The notes: generated from the sequence alone by a model not told the origin. A DNA stretch of 64,000 nt from Mrakia gelida (GCA_024345305.1 BRON01000009.1:744001-808000); one strand, 5' to 3'; positions 16,589 through 29,144 are shown, numbered from the stretch's first letter. Translations and numbers: made by a program.

Positions 16589-17546
16589 GTGTAAACATAT
16601 CGGATACTTCACAGAGAGTGGGGGGAGTCATGGGGAAGAGACGGATACGTGCAAGCCGAAAAAGAAACCGGAGGAAACTAGACTGACTTACGAGGATCGA
16701 TCTCTCCTCGTCTCTTAAACAAAAGCTGAACGCCCACAGGGGTAAGAGCGACATCGTCTGAATTTTTCACATCTTAAGAAGCTCGAGGAAGGAGAGCCAA
16801 ATTCAGCGACGATCGTTCGAGTCAAGTTGGCTGGCTCATCTCTTCCTTCAACCAGGACTGAGAAGCTTCTGGAAGCGAACTTTTTCAGCAAGGGGACTGG
16901 GCGAGGGCTTCTGATGAAATAAACAAGCGAGTAAGCGCTCCAGGCGAAGAGATCGAGGGGTTCACTGCGGATGAGAAGACATCCGACTTCCGGTGGCTTG
17001 CGCCGTCGCTCGGGACTTTCCCAGTCAGTCTGGGGTCGGCGCTCAGATCCCAAAACCTGGCTCGACGCTTTGTTCCAACGCTCCCGATCGCGAGGAAACA
17101 TTTGTGACGAACTTGAGACTTCCCCCCTTTCGTTCTTGGCTCCGGATAGCTCGTCTTCTTCCTCTCTGGGGTCTGGACTCACGCTTTTGGGCCGGCCAGT
17201 AGCATGGAGACCGTCACATTAATCGTGGCTACTGTGAAGCTGCCCCTGAGATGCAGAGGTTCTCGAGCCTTCACCGCGTTCGACTGCTCGCGAAACCTCC
17301 TTTCCTTCTAGTCATGGCGAAGGCCTTTTCGCCCATTCAGCTGTTTGCTTCCCTTTTCAGCTCTCGTGGAGAAAACAAGCAACACCTCCTGAGGAAAACC
17401 GGGACCTCGCGTCTGCACCGCGGAGAGACAGATCAATGAATTGAAGGCGTTCGGTTAGGTTGCCCTTTCCTCTTTTCCTTCCCTCCTCCCAACAACGACT
17501 CGGAAGTCCTGCTCGTCACCACTGCTTTGCCTGCCACCCGCCCATC
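16589..17546. other. HD1 upstream region, no HD2 gene found
   Basis: This is where the divergent partner HD2 would be expected in a basidiomycete HD locus. I read all frames for a WFxNxR homeodomain helix and found none. Short ORFs are present but without recognisable motifs. Confidence 0.55.
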
Positions 17547-18152
17547 ATGTCTATCCGCCAAAAACTCCTCACCGTCGTCGATGATCTCCTCGCAGGGATG
17601 ACGACAAGCGACAGCCGCCTCGACTCGTTCTTCGAGAGCTTTGCGGCTCTTTTTAACGAGGTTGAGGAGGGCATCGTGGCTGGTTCTCTTTCCCTCGAGG
17701 ATCAGCAGCTGGCTTTTGAAGTTACGACGATGATCGAAGAGTTGGGATCTGCGTTGGAGGAGCTGGAGGCGGGTTGCGACGAGTCTTCTGCCGAGCTCCA
17801 GAAGAACGTGGAGGGAGAGATCAACGACTTTGATTCGGCTAGTCACTTTGACGGTTCGTTCTATTTTACTCGCATGGGCTAGTCTCTTTCTCAGAGCTCT
17901 CTATTGAACCTCTCTTGCGTTCTCACCAGGTTCTTGCTCCCCCTCGATTGCTACGGGCGCTAGCTCTGCATTTCCCTCCTCCTCCCGTCCACTGTCCTTC
18001 GAAGACTCAACCGACACTCTGGTCAAGAAGAAGAAGAGCTCACCTGAATCATCGACAAATTTCTCGCCCCTCCGGTTCGTCTCGGTTTCTCCATGGTCTC
18101 TTTTCGGCGTGTCGAGGAGAGCTAGGTCCCGAGCTAAAAAAGAAAAAAAAGG

Positions 18153-18192
<40 letters not shown>

Positions 18193-19421
18193 GACTCTAT
18201 CTCTCGACCGGTCTATAATCTACAGAGCGTGGTTTCTGGAGGTTGGTCCCATCTTGCCTCCGAGATAAGACGCTCATTTAAGACGTCGGACGACCAAGCC
18301 GACGCGTCGCTTGTACCTTCCATTATCTCACGTTATCTTTGGTTTTTGCGCTACAGCATCTAGAGCATCCGTTCCCAACAAAGCTCGAGAAGCGAGACCT
18401 AGGAGAAGAAGGCTCTCTGACACTCAACTCGATCAATCTTTGTGAGTTGCGCTTCCTAACGGGCTCCTATACTTTTTCTGCCCGCGGATATGACACCACT
18501 CTGACTCCCCGATGGTTTCAATTACTATTTTTCCTCACAAGGGTTCACGAACATGAGGCGTCGATCCGTAAGCTTCTTGACTGTTTTGAAGATTCTCTTT
18601 CGTCCGACAACCAAGTCCAGAGTGTTGATTCTCCTCTACCTCTGCTTTACCAGGGTTGGACAGCTGCTCAAACCCAATTTGCTCTAGGAGATCCTCAAGT
18701 CATGCGAGAACTCGTCAAGTCTTGGATGGATCCCACATCTCTCGCTTTTGGCGACGCTTATCCCCTGCCCCCGGACTTCCTCGTTGATATGGAACGCATC
18801 CAACTCCACGTTGACGCGCGAGGACAGGAGAAGGTTCGAACCTACATGCACCAAGTCATCCAAGCTGGAGTGGACGCCGTCCACGATCTTCAAGAAGATG
18901 CGTTCGGGCTTGACGCCACGGACGACGCGTCGGCCTCTGGAACGGAGGAGCAGGAGAGCGAGGACGAGGTACTTGAGGGAGATGGATTGGGATCTAGGCT
19001 GGAGGGATCAGGCTGGTTTACACTCAAGTCATGGACGCGAACATCCGAAAGGACTTTGTATTCGCTTCCTCGACAGGATTCCTCTTTGTCAAGATTCGGT
19101 CAATCCTCCACTCCCTCTACTTCAAGTTCTCAATTCCTCCCACCAGCTCCGAGCAGCTCCTTCGGAACGCAACGTCGCGTCTCCCACCTTCGGATCAACA
19201 CCGCTCAAGCAGCGTCCTTGAAACCCTTCGGATGTATCAGCTCTCCTTGCAACCCATCTAAATACTATCCACCTTTGCTCCTTAGTGTCCAACCCCATCT
19301 ATTACGTCATTACCACCCACACTCTTACCTTTATGTGTCTTCGTTGTTTGCTGACCCTTTTCCCCCTCACGCTATGTACGATCCCTCATTTTTATCGTAC
19401 AATCCACCTTATCAACCTTAG
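17547..19421 (+). CDS. HD1: HD1-class homeodomain transcription factor (mating-type HD family)
   Basis: A homeodomain protein of the basidiomycete HD1 (TALE-like) class, which normally heterodimerises with HD2 after mating. Six exons: 17547-17853, 17930-18074, 18226-18241 (16 nt), 18357-18441, 18542-18567 (26 nt), and 18654 to about 19421. Residues 1-100 form the helical N-terminal region expected of the dimer-specificity part. The homeodomain is assembled over four exons: AWFLEHLEHPFPT (helix 1 and the P-F-P loop typical of TALE types), then NLWFTNMRRRSGW (recognition helix). The C-terminus is acidic, then Ser/Pro-rich. Base composition is more AT-rich than in the neighbours, as is common for fast-evolving mating genes. 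The C-terminal 130 codons are less certain. Family assignment is strong. The mating role is inferred because no HD2 is adjacent. Confidence 0.82.
18153..18190 (+). repeat. Poly-A tract of 38 bases inside an HD1 intron
   Basis: An uninterrupted A run preceded by shorter A runs from about 18136. It lies between HD1 exon 2 and the 16-nt exon 3, directly upstream of a CTGAC branch site. Confidence 0.95.
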
Positions 19422-19754
19422 TTCAAGCCCACCTGCTGCTTTACGCTCTCCGCGTTTTTCTCTTTATTTGCTTGCCTGTTGCTGTTTCAATCGTTTTGCC
19501 CGTTTGCTACGTCCCTCTCTCTTGCTTTGCTCCCGCTTCCAGACTTTACTTGCACATCTCTATTCTCGAGCGTGATATCACGATTCGCATGCTCTGTGAG
19601 AGGTGATAGAAAGCATGAAAGTCATGGTCGTTGATAATTTAGCTGTCACTCCTTCTCTCCCCTCACTCGGACGGACCCCTTTCCTCGACACGGACAGAAA
19701 GACTAGATTCCGCTGGTATTCACCTCAGCCCTTCGTCCTCATCTCCCCAAGTTT
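19422..19754. other. Convergent spacer, AT-richer
   Basis: Terminator region between HD1 and the minus-strand coiled-coil gene. No gene seen. Confidence 0.5.
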
Positions 19755-20791
19755 TCATCCCCCTCGACTCAGCTCCTTCAGAGGCTGCGACGCGGCGCCC
19801 CTCTTCGCTTCCTCGACGATGTTCCACACTCCACTGAACTCCTGAACTCCCTCGACGTCGAGTACGATGCTCGTCCACGCGGCTCCGAATGTTCGACCTT
19901 CGAGAAGAGAGAAGAATCTTGATCGAGGATGGAGGGTCAAGAGGAGTTGGATCGGATCCGAAGGGGTTTGAGAGGGAAGAAAGGAAGAGGAGGAGGAGGA
20001 GGAGGAGACGGGATACGAACGACGCGACGGACGATCTCCTCGGTCGGTTGGGAGAGGAGATGACGTTGCTGGCGACCAGAGAGGAAGTGGGAAAAGCCAA
20101 TTCGGTGGTGGAGGAAGAGGAGGGCTCGACAGAGAGGGCATGCTGAGGGAAGAACGGGGACCCAGCAGCAAAAGGGGGGGCCGGATGGACGTTCGTTTCG
20201 GGAGGGCTGGCATCCCGAATGAAAGACCAGGTTGGAAGTCGGGGGGAGGAAGGTTGAGGTGGTAATGAGGTGGTACGTCCTTGCTTCTCCAAAGAGTCGT
20301 CGAAGGTCTTGTGGCGAGGGAGGGAGGACGAGGAGGAGGGAGAGGGAGAGACTCGGCTCTGACCCTGTCGAGTTGCTGCTGATGCTTCCCCAAAGCGACC
20401 TCGTCCTTTGAAGAAGGAGGGGACTCCTCTCTCCTACCTTGAGCTTCGCTGTCTCCTTCTTCTCCTTCTTCCTACCCGAACGACTGCCATGCTTCTTCCC
20501 CTTGTAAACGTCCTTCAACTCTCCCTCCAGCTGCTCAACTCTCGCTTGCATGCTCGACTCCTTCAGCTTCCAATGCTTCCTCTCCTCATCGAGAGTCTGC
20601 TCAGCTTAGATCCTGAGTGTTAGCTCTTTCTCGAGGTCCGAGTAAAGCTGGTGTTCGAGTTGGGATCGAAGGGGAGATGGAGAGGGTTGAGCTTGGTCGA
20701 GGTCGATGATCCCTCCAGCTTCGTCCGAGGAGGAGCTGAAGGAAGAGAGCTTCTCGAGAGGAGAGAGGAATCGTCGGTCGAAGGAGGACAT
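19755..20791 (-). CDS. Coiled-coil protein with an in-frame TAA near the N-terminus
   Basis: ATG at 20791 (MSSFDRRFLSPLEKL) opens a charged helical region that continues in the same frame through TAA (20608-20606) into AEQTLDEERKHWK and on to a Lys-rich coiled coil. No GT dinucleotide lies between the start codon and the stop, so an intron cannot remove it. Translation may therefore start at the next in-frame ATG (MQARVEQLEGEL, about 20551), or the allele may carry a nonsense change. A possible 33-nt intron follows the KETAKLK codons. The C-terminal part is Pro/Ser-rich low complexity and ends in an ordered stretch, TFGAAWTSIVLDVEG. Function unknown. Confidence 0.5.
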
Positions 20792-21544
20792 CTACCTAAC
20801 ACCCAAGAGAAGATATACCCGATGACCCAGGAAAAACGATATGCGCTTCTCCACCCAAGAACGAGACGAGACGAGAACGAGAAACCCAAAAGGAACGACG
20901 CGTCGAAAGAGACCCTAAGACCCAAAGCGAGAAGAGGAACGCTCGCTACCGAGGGGAAATGGAGTCAAGAGGGTTCCAGAGAAGGGGTGGCAATAGGAGT
21001 GAGATGGAGGGTGGTGCGAGACGAGGAGAAAGGATATCGGAGGCGAGAGAGGGAAACCGAGAAGGGCGACGCGAGAGAGACGGAGGGAACGAGAGGCGCG
21101 AGGGACGTGAGGGTACGAGGGCAATGGCGATTCGAGGGAGAGTGGGTTTGCTTTGATGTGGTGTCGATCCGGCGTGACTCCTGAGGAGGAAGAGGGAGAG
21201 AGGCAGTTTCAACAACGACCCTAACCATCTCACGTCACCACATCGTTCTCCTCTTCTCTTCTCCCTCTCTCCTGCTCATCAGAAGCTCTCGAAGAGACAT
21301 GGAGGTACATCAGGATCCGTTGCCTTCTGGTCACTCGTCCTTAGCCTCTTTGGGTGGGGTCCATGGTCTCTGTATCTCGTCTCGTGTCTAGTCGCGCGAC
21401 GGCGAGTTGAGCGAACGTCTTCCTGTCCTCGTCGCGTGCCTTATGCAGCCATCTATCTCGAAGGATACGAAGAAACGAGATCATAAGATATCAAGATCAA
21501 AGATTACCGACTCGAGACTCAAAACAGATCAATCAACTCGTCGC
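20792..21544. other. Spacer upstream of the coiled-coil gene
   Basis: Promoter of the coiled-coil gene and terminator side of the NmrA-like gene. ORFs on both strands are purine- or pyrimidine-run shadows. A GACGCGTC palindrome lies near 20897. Confidence 0.45.
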
Positions 21545-23232
21545 TCAGTTCCCCCAGTTGGTCTTCAACCCTCCCTTCCCAGCCTTAAACTTCCTCACGG
21601 TATCCTCCACATCCCCCCTCAACCACTCCCAAACAACCTCCTTCTCCTCCCACCCCACCACCTCCTTCGCCCTACTACTCACCCCAACCGAGTTCGTCCC
21701 CGTCACCTTGGCTCCCTCCTTCCCAATCGCACCCCCCTCTTCGATCTCCCCAAGGTCCTTGAGGATATCCCCGATGGTTTCGGCAATTTTCTTCCAGGCG
21801 TGAGGACCGTGGATGGAGGTGGCGAAGATGTAGTGCTCGAAGCCGTTCTTAGGGGGAGGGGGAGCGGAGGAGGAAAGGAGGAGGGAGAGGAGGGAGGTGT
21901 AGAGTTTGGAGAGGGATCGGATGTGAACGTTGGACCAGATGTTCTCTCCTGGGGCGACGTAGGTGGCTCGGCCGGTGGTGAGAGCGTAGTTGGCGACGTT
22001 GGGGATTTGTTGGGAGAGGCGATTGAGGGGACCGGTTCCCTGGGAAACGAAAGGAAACGAAAGATGGGAGGGTTCAGTTGAGAGTTCGCGAGCGAAGGAA
22101 AGGACGGACGGAGGAGGAGGAGGGGAAGATGGACGCACGGGGCCGTAGATGGTGGAAGGGAGGATAACGAAACCGAGGAAGTGACCTCGCTCGAAGGCTT
22201 CAATGACTCTGGAGAGGGAGGGGAAGAGGGAGAAGAGGTCAGCGCGAGTTCGACATTCGACTCGACGCGTCTCGTTCCGACTCCTCGCACATCACCTCAC
22301 CCGAGAGATGAACGAGAAGATCGACTCACTTGTTGGTAACGACTCTGTGATCCCTCGACTCGGGCACTGTACCAGCAAACGCGTCAAGTCAGCGATCCGA
22401 ATCGACGCGTCCCCTGCCCCCCTCTGCCTCCCTTCTTCAGAAACTCACTAGCAACGATCTGCTTCAAATCCTTATCATCGTAAACAGTCTCATCAAGAGT
22501 TCCAAGAGGGACCTCAGGATCGACGAGCTCTCCGGTTCCGCTGGTGTGAAGGTAAACGGCTTTGAGCTTCTTGTCCGCGATTCGAGCCTGAGCTCCTTGC
22601 TCGAGTCCCTCGATGAGGGCGTTGGTCGAGACGAGGTCGTCGCAATCGGCACAGTTGATGACGACGTCGGCTTTGGAGGCTTCGGAGGAGAGGATGAAGG
22701 CGTCGGAGAGGGAGGCTGGGGAGGGGGAAGAGGGATGAGGGAAGGGAGGGAGGGGAGGAGGGGAGGGGGAGGGGGTCAGCTCGAGTCGTTGAGATCTTGA
22801 TATGCTCTCGCTCTTCGCTGCTTCGTCCAAACCTCCTTCGAGGAGGTCGACACCAGTATCCCTCTCTCGACTCTCCTACTCGACTCTCCTACTAAACCAT
22901 CCTGAAAGCGACCCCCTCCTCCTCTTCGGACCCTCCTCATGACGAAACGCATCTCTCGTTCAAGCTCACCTTTGACTGGAACGATGTTCTTGCTGAACTT
23001 TTCGAGGACGTCCTTGTGAGCGTCCTGCCTGTACTGAACGGTGATCTTGCTCTCAGGGTACTGCTCGAGAAGAGAGCTCAAGATGGTTCCTCCGATGTAG
23101 CCTGCAAGAGAACAGGAGATGAGCGATGGGGGTGAGGTGAGCTTCGAGATCTTCTCGTCTCGTTTGAGCGAGAAGGGGGGTGGAGGACATACCGGTAGCT
23201 CCGAGGATGAAGATGGAAGGAGAGGTGGACAT
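21545..23232 (-). CDS. NmrA-like / atypical SDR NAD(P)-binding protein
   Basis: A Rossmann-fold protein of the atypical short-chain dehydrogenase (NmrA/epimerase) group. ATG at 23232 starts MSTSPSIFILGATG, and the next exon completes the glycine motif as GATGYIGG. After the dinucleotide-binding strand come YRQDAHKDVLEKF, an ADVVINCADCDD strand, LHTSGTGELVD and a PSTIYGP motif. These match the order of conserved blocks in NAD(P)-dependent epimerase-like proteins. The C-terminus ends GGLKTNWGN then TGA. There are six exons. The catalytic Tyr-x3-Lys is not clear, so it may act as an NAD(P) sensor or a divergent reductase. Substrate unknown. Confidence 0.78.
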
Positions 23233-23464
23233 GCTGCTTTTTCTGAAAGGTTGTTTGGGATGGGCGGTGAGGGTTGGGAGCAAAGAGAGGAGGGAGGGAC
23301 GAAAGAACTCGAAGAGGGGAGGAAGTGGAGGCGTGCGTGGTCATCATCGCGAGATGGTTGCTAAGGACCAAAAAGAACAAAAGATGATAAATTGACCGGT
23401 GAGAAGAACTTCGAGAGGATCAGCTGATATTCGAGCCTGCCGATGAACCCGAAGAGCAAATTTT

Positions 23465-23785
23465 ATGGGCAGGAAGCAGGAGGGGAGGAAGGAACGAGAA
23501 GGTGAGCTCGACCAAACGGCTCTCTCGCTCTTCCCTTTCGTTGTCCCTGCTTTCAACGCTCACCCTTCACCATCAAACACCTTCATTCGACTCGATACAG
23601 ACAACTCAGCGATGCCGCTCCATTTCGAAGAACCCGCTTCTCATCCAGCTCCTCCTACAGCAGCCGCTCCGTCCACAGCAGAAGAGCCAACCTCCTCCTC
23701 CACGAGCTGCCTCAACTGCTCCTCCCACCTCATCGAGTACCAATCTCCCGGATGCAAGCATCCCACGCTGTGTAATTTCTTGTAG
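23465..23785 (+). CDS. Small Cys-rich ORF, uncertain
   Basis: ATG 23612 gives 57 codons ending TSCLNCSSHL...GCKHPTLC, a spacing of Cys/His reminiscent of a small zinc-binding knuckle. A possible tiny upstream exon starts at 23465 (MGRKQEG), followed by a GTGAGC donor and a CTCAG acceptor just before 23611. It sits alone between two minus-strand genes. No family is recognised. It could be a chance ORF. Confidence 0.35.
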   Translation: MGRKQEGRKEREGELDQTALSLFPFVVPAFNAHPSPSNTFIRLDTDNSAMPLHFEEPASHPAPPTAAAPSTAEEPTSSSTSCLNCSSHLIEYQSPGCKHPTLCNFL

Positions 23786-24043
23786 CTAGTTTGATCGCGT
23801 CGTAACTCCGTTTCGTTTCGAAGGTCATCGTACTCGTTTTTTTTTTTTACTTTTGGATGAAACTCTAGGGACAAAATTACAAAAGGTCATAATCTAGATC
23901 GTTCGGTCGGAAAAAAAGAGAGGAAAGAGAAGAGTCCAAAGCTAATCGTGAAGAAGGAAATACGGTCGTCGCAAAACGAGAAACGAGAAGAGAAACACAA
24001 GTCCAGACGAGGAGAAAGAGACATGGTGGTCATTAAGCAAAAT

Positions 24044-27000
24044 CTAGAGGACCATCGGAGTGGCAGCACGACTCTCAGCAGAGGCCGAGGAGAGAGAAGA
24101 GTCCCTGAGGAGGCGTCGAACTGAGCAGGTTGGAATCGAGAGGCGTTCGAGGAGTCAGCGAACGGGTTGCCCGAGTGTCTCGGACGAAACGAACGCAACT
24201 CACCCGACTCGGTACTGCTGTCCATCTCCAGGTTTCCAGGGAGAGGCTTCGAGCTCTCTGGAAGCTTCCTCCTTTGATCGAGCGCGTCGAGAACGGCGAA
24301 GTACGCTTGAGACGACGCGCCGTAGGCCTTGAGGACGAGTTCGGCGGTGTCGGTCTCGAAGTCGTGCTTGGTGTGGTTGATGAACAAACTCTCAAACCTG
24401 AGGACCAAGAGAAGGGTTGAGGGTAGGTCAGAAGGAGGAAAAAAACGAGGAACTGCTCGGTCGAGGGCGAACTCACTCCCAGCTGTCCAAATCGTTCCTC
24501 CCTTCGAGCTCCAGCTTCGAACCGACGTGGGAGACCGAAGCACAGAGAGCACCGGACCTGTAAAATGAGAGGACAAAGAAAGAGGTCAACAAAGCTGTGC
24601 TTGTGTGGGCGAGGAAAAGAGGGAGGAAAAAAAGGAGAGACGCGTCGAACTCACCGAGGTGCAAGCGTCATAAGAATCCCAGTGGTGGGATCTCGACCAT
24701 CGCAGTTGATGAACTTGGCGAGAACGTTGACTTTGGGGGAAGAGCGAGCGAGTGTAAAGTCAGTGACGGAGGTATGGGGGAGGGAGAAAGGGAGGAGGGA
24801 AATCTGGGACGCACCGAGCTCCTTCGACGTGACGCTCCCGCTTCCGCCTCGCATCCAGCGCCAGTTGTTCGAGATAGTTGCGATCTGATCCAGAATCTCC
24901 TCTCCCTCCATCTCCAGCCCAGCCTGATCTAGGAAGAGTCCTGGCTGAACACCGTCGAGGGACGTTGGCGACGTTCGTCCGAGCATCTTGTAGGCAGCCT
25001 TGAAGATGTCGGTTCCCATGACGCCGTTGTACACCTGTGAAAGAGGAAGAAGTCAAGGAGGGCAAAGCGACGTCAGCACGGTGTCTTCGGAGAAAAGAGG
25101 AAAGAGCGAGCAACTCTAAGAAAGGGAGCAGATCTCCGAGGAAACGAGACGTACCTTCTCGCATGGTAAGAATCCCTCTCGAGGTCCTCGTCCGTCCTGC
25201 TTGGCCTTTCGAGCAAGGACCGCCTTGGCTGGTTCCGAGTCGGCACCAGGGATGGAGAGCAGGAACCTGAGCGAGCTGAAGAGGAAGTCGTCGTTGGACG
25301 AAGGGAGAGGAATCGAAGGATCGAGCGAGATTTGAGATCTCCCCAGGAGTTCGTTTCGAAGCCGAGGGAGATGGAAAAGGACGATTGGCGGCATCTCCTT
25401 CCTCTTGTTGACGCGGTATTGGTAGAACGACTGAAGAAGGGAGAGTCCCCCAAGAAGGGCTCTCTGGCTGTCGACGAGGGTTCGAAGGTGGTTGGAGAGG
25501 GTTTCGAGCGGTTTGGAAGGGAGACCGAGGCGAGGAAGGATGGTGCTGGTGAAGACGTTGTTGGCCAAGGTTCCGTACTCCTCAAACGACTGTAGGTCTG
25601 GGGAGGCAAGCGAAAGAAGAGAAGGAGGTCAGCGAGACGAAAAAGGGCGAGCTCGATTCCAACGAACGAAAGAAACTCACGATGACCGAACTGCGTCCAG
25701 ATCGGCACTAAGTCGTGGTTCTTCGGATCGTACAGTAGAATCCACCAGCCTGGGTGAGCTGGGTTGGGAGGGTAGACGGCCCGAACCTGTAGAGGGAAGG
25801 AAGAGAGGGAGGAGAGACGCGTCGTCAGTTTCAATCGAGACGCAAGAGGGAAAGTCCTAGGGACGAACGATCCAACCGTGACCTTGAACATGCCCAAGGT
25901 AAGCAGCTGTCAGAGTGAGAATTAGGTCAGCCCTTGGTTTTAGAGAAGACGTGATGAACGAAGAGGAGGCAAGATAAGGACGAACCGACGTTGGCGACGT
26001 TGGCCAGAGCTGCCCAGTAGCCTTGTCGTCCGTTCCAGTTCAGACCGACGATAGGACCACCGACGAAAGGAGGAGCTCCTGGTAGAGGTTGATTGGAAGG
26101 GAAGGCTGGGACTGTTGTAGGATGAGAGAGAGAGACTGGACGGGGGTGCGAAAGTCAGCGTTGGAGCGACGAGAGGAGGAGACGGAGGCTGGAACTTTTG
26201 GCTTACACTTGTCGATCTTCTCCTGGGGTCCCTTCACAACCAAGACGAACGTCTGCGAGAAGGTTCGAGATCAGAATCGAAACGGGGAGGGGAGGGTAGA
26301 AGACGAAGACAAAAAGTGACTCACCTCGCCCGTCTTGCTCACCGACACCTCGTCCACCGTCAAATCAGCCTTCCGAGCCTCCTCAAGTCCAATCACAATC
26401 ATCTCCGCCAGCTCTCGAGCTCCCTCCGCATCCACTCCTTCTCTGAAATCCTCTTCGAGGCTCCTTGCAAGCCGCTCGACCAAGTCGGGATTGAGGAAGA
26501 GCTTGATGGGCTCCTTCTTGTCGATGGAGAGGCCGAACGGGTTGATGGGAGTGACCTCATTCTGAAAGAGAAACGAGAAAGAGAAAGAGCATAGTCAGGA
26601 GGTGAATATGGGTCGAGGAGAGAAACGAAGAAAGAAACAAACCTTACTCTCCCCTCGGTTCCGCTCACGTCGAACAGCTTCCGATGCGAGAGTACGATGA
26701 CCGTCGATGATAAAGTCCTGAAGGAGGTCGACGGGATGGGGTAAGGACGAAGTTGATGGTTCGAGAGGGTGGGTTTGGAAGGTCGAGGAGACGATGGGAT
26801 GGACTGCCGTGTGTTGAAGGTACGGTGAGACCTTTCCGAGACGAGAGTCGAACTGGGGTAAGCAAGAGAGACGGAGGGGTCAGCTTGATCGGACGAACGA
26901 AAACAGAAATCGAACTGACCTTGAAGGGGTTGGCCTTAACGATCTCAGTGGCGAGGTCGGAAACAGTACCCGTCGAGGAGAGTTGACTTCGATACCGTTG

Positions 27001-29144
27001 GAAGTTGAGTGACTTTACGATCCTCCCATGAACGTCGTCGGCACTGCAGGAACGAAGGGGACTACTCGTCAGCTGTACTATCTCTTCACGGAGAGAGTCT
27101 CGGCCTGTAGCTCACCGAGGGATCTTGGAATCCTCCCGGAGAGGAGCGACCTCCTCCTGGAGAATGCTGGCAAGGAGCTGCCTCACCTCCACGCGCTCCG
27201 ACTTGGAGGGAATTCTCTCCTCGATCGACCCAAGGGACTTTCGAAGGCTCTTCTCGAGATCCGACTGGAAGATGTCGAGGATCCTGGCAGGTGAGACTCC
27301 TACTCGACGGAGGGAGATGGCGAGATCGATGATTTTGGAGAGTAGGTGGTTCTTGGACGTGGAAGCGTCGGCGCTGAGGAGGTCGAGAAGGTTGGGACCT
27401 GGGATAGGGAAGAACGGGGAACGGAAGCATGAGAGAGTTAGCGAAAGGAAGAGAGACGTCAAGCCGACGCGTCGAGAGAGAGACGCTCGAGCGAATCGTG
27501 ATCTACTCACTCTGGATCACGTCGATTGGGAGAACACCAGCATCCCCCAAGGCTCGAATCAGGTCGGAAGGAATGTCGCTGAAGTTGGTGGTTACTAGAT
27601 TCAAGGCGAGGCTGACGACCTTTCTTGACTGGATCGAGGGAAGAAGCGAGTCGAAGGATAGAACTGGAAGGGGGACCTGCTGCTGAGGATGCCTGAGGGC
27701 AAAGCGGGCGATGAGGATGAGGTAATCATCTGGGGAAGAGGGGGAGATGTCAGCTTCTAGAAATCTGATGCGGGAGGAAGAGGCAGGGACGAACCATCCG
27801 GATCTTCGAAGAAATCTGCGACCAAAGAGACCGGAAGCCGAGGCGCTTTACCTCCCTGCTCCGTTCTGGGGAACCTTGCGACCAAAAAGGAATCGCGAGC
27901 TGCAAGAAACCTACGGTCAGTCATCGTCGTCTCGAGGAACAGCAAATAGAGGAAGGAGCTGACCTTCCTCCTGTGCGATCTTCTCCGCTTCCTCCTTCCC
28001 AAGCACGCTGAGAGCGAAGACGTCCAGAGCGGCTTTTGCAAGAAAAGCGAGGACGTTGGTTCGAAGGTCTGAAAGGGGAGTGTCCTCCTCGTAGTCGTTG
28101 AAGTCGAGCCATTCCCTCGTTTCGAGAGGGACCGGAACGAAGGAGGTGGAGAGGTTGATCGGAGTTTCGTCCTCCTCCAGAGATGGTTCGGACGAGGAGG
28201 TGGTGAAGATGGGAACGTAAGGGAATCGTCGAACGGCATCGGCAACTGTGTAGCGAGATATCGAGCGAGTCAGCTCGAGATGGGTGTGGTCCGAGAGGAA
28301 GAAGAGGAGACTGACCTGAGTGCTCGGGGAGGAGGGCGCTCGCTCCCTCGACTTGACTCAAACAGGCTCGTTCGAAAGCCACGCACACTTCCCTTCGGGA
28401 GAGAACGGGCAGATGATGCTCCTCGACGAAGTCTTGAACTGACGTGATGAGCGAGGGAAGTGCCTGAGGAGGGAGGGCGAAGAGGTAAGGAGGAAGAAAA
28501 GTGTGAGCTCGTCTTTCTTCCTTTGTGCTCCTCTCCTCCCTCCTTACACCGATATCATCCCTTCTCGTCTCCCTTCTGTCCCCCACCCCCTCCTCTCCTC
28601 CTGTCTCTTTTCCTTGCAAAAAGGAAGACGACTTACCTCGTTGATAGCGTTAAGGCGAGAGATCGAGCGTCCTTGAACGATCCGAGCGACATCGGCGGCC
28701 CAGGAGAGGGAGTCTTGAACAATCTGAGATGGGAGGGACGAGATTGAGATGGAAGATGTCAGTATCGAACAGGAGCAGGCGGAACCGAGAGTACAGCGAG
28801 AGTAGAGGCCAAAAACTCACCTTGATAGCGTGAGTTTGGCTACTCAGGCTGGCGTTCTTACTAGAAAGCGATGGGGGTGTTGGGACCAGGACGATCTCTC
28901 GAAGGACAGCGTTGAGAAGACGGGGATTGAGAGCCGTCGCTCCACGGAGGGCAAAGGCAGGACAGTGTCTTGACCTCAGCTCCCACCTTTTCACAGAGGA
29001 GAGCAAGGATAGGTCGTCGTCTGATCCGAGGTCCGAGTGGACGGGGGGGAAGGTTGACCGGTCGCTCTTGTGGCGGGTATGGATGAGTTTCGCATAGTTG
29101 GAGCGAGTGGAGGAGGGGAATCTGGGGCCAGCGTCCAGAGCCAT
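24044..29144 (-). CDS. Intron-rich orphan protein of about 1,200 aa
   Basis: About 20 exons separated by 60-100-nt introns, each with GCTGAC-type branch sites and in-phase joins. ATG 29144 gives MALDAGPRFPSSTRS; further 5' exons reaching ATG 29615 (MVQVETKG) are possible but do not join cleanly in phase. The end is TAG at 24046-24044. Recognisable blocks for searching are: DFIIDGHRTLASEAVRR; NPFGLSIDKKEPIKLFL; GLNWNGRQGYWAALANVGN; NPAHPGWWILLYDPKNHD; YNGVMGTDIFKAAYKML. There is no signal peptide, no clear transmembrane segment, no Walker or protease motif and no zinc ligands. I cannot assign a family. Coding status is well supported because many short exons keep frame and ordered composition. 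Confidence 0.7.

Noticed and set aside
16715..17182. Minus-strand ORF upstream of HD1 as a possible HD2
   Set aside because: No homeodomain helix (WFxNxR) or TALE-type motif in any frame.
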